8,022 nt of DNA, taken from NCBI GenBank assembly GCA_964415525.1, contig CAYQAS010000163.1, positions 1-8,022 on the forward strand, given 5' to 3'. Numbering within the stretch: the first letter of the stretch is position 1; every line of letters begins with the position of its first letter. This document shows positions 6,155 through 8,022 of the stretch, one piece after another. A program made the translations under genes and the position numbers. The notes under the pieces were generated by a model, which made no database searches, was not told the origin of the DNA, and worked only from the letters and a program-made list of their open reading frames with translations. This DNA is from CAZPUI01 sp964415525 (GTDB lineage Bacteria; Acidobacteriota; Holophagae; Holophagales; Holophagaceae).

Positions 6155-6290
6155 GATTCACCACGGAGAACACGGAGCACACGGAGAAAAGAATCAAGAA
6201 AGAAAGAATGGCGGGAGGACAGCTGAATCGTTCTACTTCCATCCTTCAGCCTGTTTTCCTCCGTGGCCTCCGTGTGCTCCGTGGTTGATC
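6155..6290. repeat. Intercistronic inverted repeat of 9-bp CACGGAG units (copy C, best preserved)
   Basis: The left arm (6155-6190) carries CCACGGAGAA, CACGGAGCA and CACGGAGAAAA in tandem. The right arm (6253-6290) carries the reverse complement, CTCCGTGGC, CTCCGTGTG and CTCCGTGGTTGATC. Within the 62-base centre, CAGCTGAA and TTCAGCCTG pair again with one bulge, so the transcript could form a long interrupted hairpin. The right arm overlaps the AtuA stop codon (6289-6291), and the left arm ends about 10 bases before the DUF4387 ribosome-binding site, so it fills the whole 153-base gap. It is the closest relative of copy A (3634-3726). Confidence 0.9.
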
Positions 6291-7659
6291 AGTTCTGTCC
6301 CACCGTCACGATTTCGCGTGCGAAGGGCGCGGAGGGATCCGCCACGTCCATCAGGTGGTAGAGGGTGAACTGGAAGGCGGGCCCCATCTTCACGTCGGAG
6401 GGACTGAACGGGAACGCGAGGTTCCCGGCCGTCGCCACGCGGCCTTCGTAGCCGTAGTGCAGCAGGGTGGAGCGGGTGATGGAGCACACCGTGTCCGCCT
6501 GCTCCTGGGTGGGAGCCATGACTTCGAGCACGATGCCCACCTCGTGGGGCGCCGCGGGGGCCGCCTTCTCGAGGTCGCCCATGACGCCGTTCTTGCCGTA
6601 GACGTGGAAGAAGACCTGGGCTTCGACGTTTTCCTTCTTGAGGAGATCGTCCACACGGGCCTTCACCTCGACCAGGATCTTGTCCAGACCCGCGATCATG
6701 ATCGGGTCGTGGGTGCCGGCGATGCTGATGGTGCGGTAGCCAACGATGCTCGCGCCCTCGAGCTTGATGCGGTACGGGTTCGTCGGCTCGACGGTGGTGC
6801 CGCGCACTTCGACGGAGCCGTCTTCCCGCTCCGTGAACGTCACGTGGGTGAGATCCAACGTGCCACCGGGGCCAGGCAGGTGGTACGGATCGGACTTCTC
6901 GTAGAGGCTGTGGGCCGCGGTGGAGAGGGCCGTGAACTTGCGAATGGGATTGAGGGCCTTCAGGACGAAGTGGTCCTCGTGCAGAATGCCGATGACCGCG
7001 TCCGCGCCGGAACCGGGCGTGGCGGCGATAGCGGCGCACTCCAGGATCTTGCCCATGTGGGTGGCGAGGGCCCAGTCATAGCCCTTCATGATCGGCAGGG
7101 CGGAGAAGTTGACGGGATCGTAGGCACGACCCGCCAGGACGACATCCACACCTTCCTTCAGCAGGTCCTGAATGGGCTCGATGCCCATCTGGGCGACGAC
7201 GTAGGGGCAGGATTCCACGCCCTCGGCGGTGGCCTGCGGCAAGTCATCCAGCGGGCTCACCTGCCCCGCTTCGATGGCGGCGATGACCGTGGCCTTCGGG
7301 ATGTCCGCATAAGCGATGCCCATCTTGAAGGAGAGGCCCTCTTCCTTCGCGATCTCTTCGATGATGGCGCGGCACCAGTCCACGTGCGGGCGGGCGCCGG
7401 AACCCCCGGCGGTGCCGACGACCACGGGGATCTTGTTCTTCACGCCGTGGGTCAGCATGTAGCGCAGATCGCGCTTCACACCCACGCGGTCCGTGAAGCT
7501 CTTGCCCGAGCCCAGGTAGGAAGGACCCGGATCCGTGGACCCCGCGTCAACGGCGATCAGATCCGGCTTCTCTTCCATGCCCTTAAGGAAGGACTCCTCA
7601 GGGAACCCGTAGCCGAGGATGGCCGTGGGACTCAGCACCTTGAACGGAGGTTTGGACAT
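6289..7659 (-). CDS. AtuA / DUF1446 family protein
   Basis: A 456-residue cytoplasmic protein of the AtuA (DUF1446) family, named after a gene of acyclic terpene (geranyl-CoA) degradation in Pseudomonas whose biochemical role is unsettled. Seen: DAGSTDPGPSYLGSG (38-52), VVGTAGGSGARPHVDW (80-95), LAGRAYDP (175-182), ECAAIAATPGSG (207-218) and a C-terminal GNLAFPFSPSDVKMGP (412-427). The length is typical of the stand-alone form. The DUF4387 gene follows by 153 bases, the usual partner. The ATG at 7659 is chosen because GAGGAGA lies six bases upstream; an ATG at 7677 would put that site inside the gene. It is 146 bases downstream of methylaspartate ammonia-lyase, so a role near mesaconate or its CoA ester is plausible. 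A terpene role is unlikely here, since no carboxylase or CoA-ligase genes of that pathway are in view. Confidence 0.9.
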   Translation of the reverse strand: MSKPPFKVLSPTAILGYGFPEESFLKGMEEKPDLIAVDAGSTDPGPSYLGSGKSFTDRVGVKRDLRYMLTHGVKNKIPVVVGTAGGSGARPHVDWCRAIIEEIAKEEGLSFKMGIAYADIPKATVIAAIEAGQVSPLDDLPQATAEGVESCPYVVAQMGIEPIQDLLKEGVDVVLAGRAYDPVNFSALPIMKGYDWALATHMGKILECAAIAATPGSGADAVIGILHEDHFVLKALNPIRKFTALSTAAHSLYEKSDPYHLPGPGGTLDLTHVTFTEREDGSVEVRGTTVEPTNPYRIKLEGASIVGYRTISIAGTHDPIMIAGLDKILVEVKARVDDLLKKENVEAQVFFHVYGKNGVMGDLEKAAPAAPHEVGIVLEVMAPTQEQADTVCSITRSTLLHYGYEGRVATAGNLAFPFSPSDVKMGPAFQFTLYHLMDVADPSAPFAREIVTVGQN

Positions 7660-7665
7660 CGACTG

Positions 7666-7672
7666 TCTCCTC
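7666..7672 (-). promoter_or_regulatory. Ribosome-binding site that sets the AtuA start
   Basis: On the minus strand this reads GAGGAGA, six bases before the ATG at 7659. It rules against the in-frame ATG codons at 7677 and 7674, which lie upstream of it. Confidence 0.75.
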
Positions 7673-7687
7673 ATCACTCAGATTTAA

Positions 7688-7800
7688 AAAGCCAACCACA
7701 AAGGGCCACGAAGGGCCACGAATGAAAAGCAAGAGAATCGCTTCTTCTGCTTTTCTTCGTGGCAGCGCGAAGCGCGTCTTCGTGGCCCTTCGTGGCTCAT
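7688..7800. repeat. Intercistronic inverted repeat of 10-bp AAGGGCCACG units (copy D)
   Basis: The left arm has two exact tandem units AAGGGCCACG (7701-7710, 7711-7720) after a degenerate CCAACCACA. The right arm has CTTCGTGGCC and CTTCGTGGCT in tandem (7778-7797) plus a third unit at 7755-7764. The inner part, GAAAAGCAAGAGAA against TTCTTCTGCTTTTC, pairs at 12 of 14 positions around a four-base loop near 7738-7741, so the transcript can fold into one hairpin of over 100 bases. A 13-base GC-rich segment (7765-7777) interrupts the right arm. The element fills the 146-base gap between methylaspartate ammonia-lyase and AtuA. Its unit length and core differ from the 9-bp CACGGAG copies. Confidence 0.88.
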
Positions 7801-7805
7801 TTTTG

Positions 7806-8022
7806 CTACCGGTTTCGCAGGACCGCCAGGACGCGCTCCATCTCGTTGCTGACGATCATGTAGCCCTCGTCGAAGCCCATGCCGGGCTTGGCCAGGGTGC
7901 GCTCGGCGCCGGCCGCGATGGCGGCGTGAATGCAGGCGCGGGCGCTCAGGTCGGTCTCGTTGCAGGTGCCGCCCTGGTAGGCCTCCATGCCGTGCTGCTT
8001 GCAGTAGAGGACGCTCTCCACG
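7806..8022 (-). CDS. mal: Methylaspartate ammonia-lyase, C-terminal end only
   Basis: The frame is open from the window edge to the TAG at 7806-7808, giving 72 codons (71 fully readable residues plus stop) of a protein usually a little over 400 residues long. Seen: HGMEAYQGGTCNETDLSAR, then AKPGMGFDEGYMIVSNEMERVLAVL. These are the characteristic last segments of 3-methylaspartate ammonia-lyase, an enolase-superfamily enzyme that needs Mg2+ and K+. It removes ammonia from (2S,3S)-3-methylaspartate to give mesaconate. The cysteine and surrounding residues of GGTCNET lie at the substrate pocket in the known enzymes. The start is outside the window, so the first in-frame GTG at 8021 is not the true start. 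Together with the hydro-lyase pair it covers two successive steps of the methylaspartate route of glutamate degradation; glutamate mutase genes may lie upstream, out of view. Confidence 0.9.
   Translation of the reverse strand, partial: VESVLYCKQHGMEAYQGGTCNETDLSARACIHAAIAAGAERTLAKPGMGFDEGYMIVSNEMERVLAVLRNR

Noticed and set aside
6355..7725. Open frame of 456 codons on the plus strand opposite AtuA
   Set aside because: It is a shadow of the AtuA codon pattern. Its translation is rich in Arg, Gly, Val, His and Asp without recognisable domains, and it runs into the repeat at 7688-7800.
3634..7800. CRISPR array from the short repeated units
   Set aside because: The units are tandem 9-10 bp blocks arranged as inverted arms, without unique spacers of constant length or cas genes.

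Overview
The window is high-GC bacterial DNA, by eye a little over 60% G+C. It comes from an organism that can make tryptophan and probably degrades glutamate through 3-methylaspartate. Gene content and the CCACGGAG/CCACGAAG intergenic repeats fit an anaerobe such as a Holophaga/Geothrix-like acidobacterium or a deltaproteobacterium. That placement is inference; there is no rRNA or other marker here to settle it.

Bases 1-1750, plus strand: the 3' end of a TrpR-family repressor gene, then a complete TrpB2-type tryptophan synthase beta gene 51 bases downstream. A GC-rich hairpin (1711-1746) lies between trpB2 and the convergent gene that follows.

Bases 1749-2945, minus strand: a pentapeptide-repeat protein with a proline-rich linker and a C-terminal domain I do not recognise.

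Bases 3048-8022, minus strand: an apparent operon read right to left. Its genes are methylaspartate ammonia-lyase (C-terminus only, cut by the window edge), an AtuA/DUF1446 protein, a DUF4387 protein, a P-loop protein with a degenerate AlaRS-editing-like (SAD) C-terminal half, and the alpha and beta subunits of a two-subunit class I fumarase-type [4Fe-4S] hydro-lyase. Methylaspartate ammonia-lyase makes mesaconate and ammonia. The adjacent hydro-lyase is therefore best read as a mesaconase that makes citramalate, although ordinary fumarase activity is also possible. The AtuA, DUF4387 and P-loop/SAD proteins have no settled role and are the least understood part of the cluster.

Every complete intercistronic gap inside this operon (69-194 bases) holds a large inverted repeat. 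Four are imperfect hairpins built from short tandem units (9-bp CACGGAG-like, a CTCTGTG-like variant, 10-bp AAGGGCCACG-like). The fifth is a perfect 17-bp stem with a 4-base loop. No such repeats occur around the trp genes. The repeat-packed junctions and the P-loop/SAD protein are the two most unusual signals. No tRNA, rRNA, CRISPR array, transposase or phage gene was seen.
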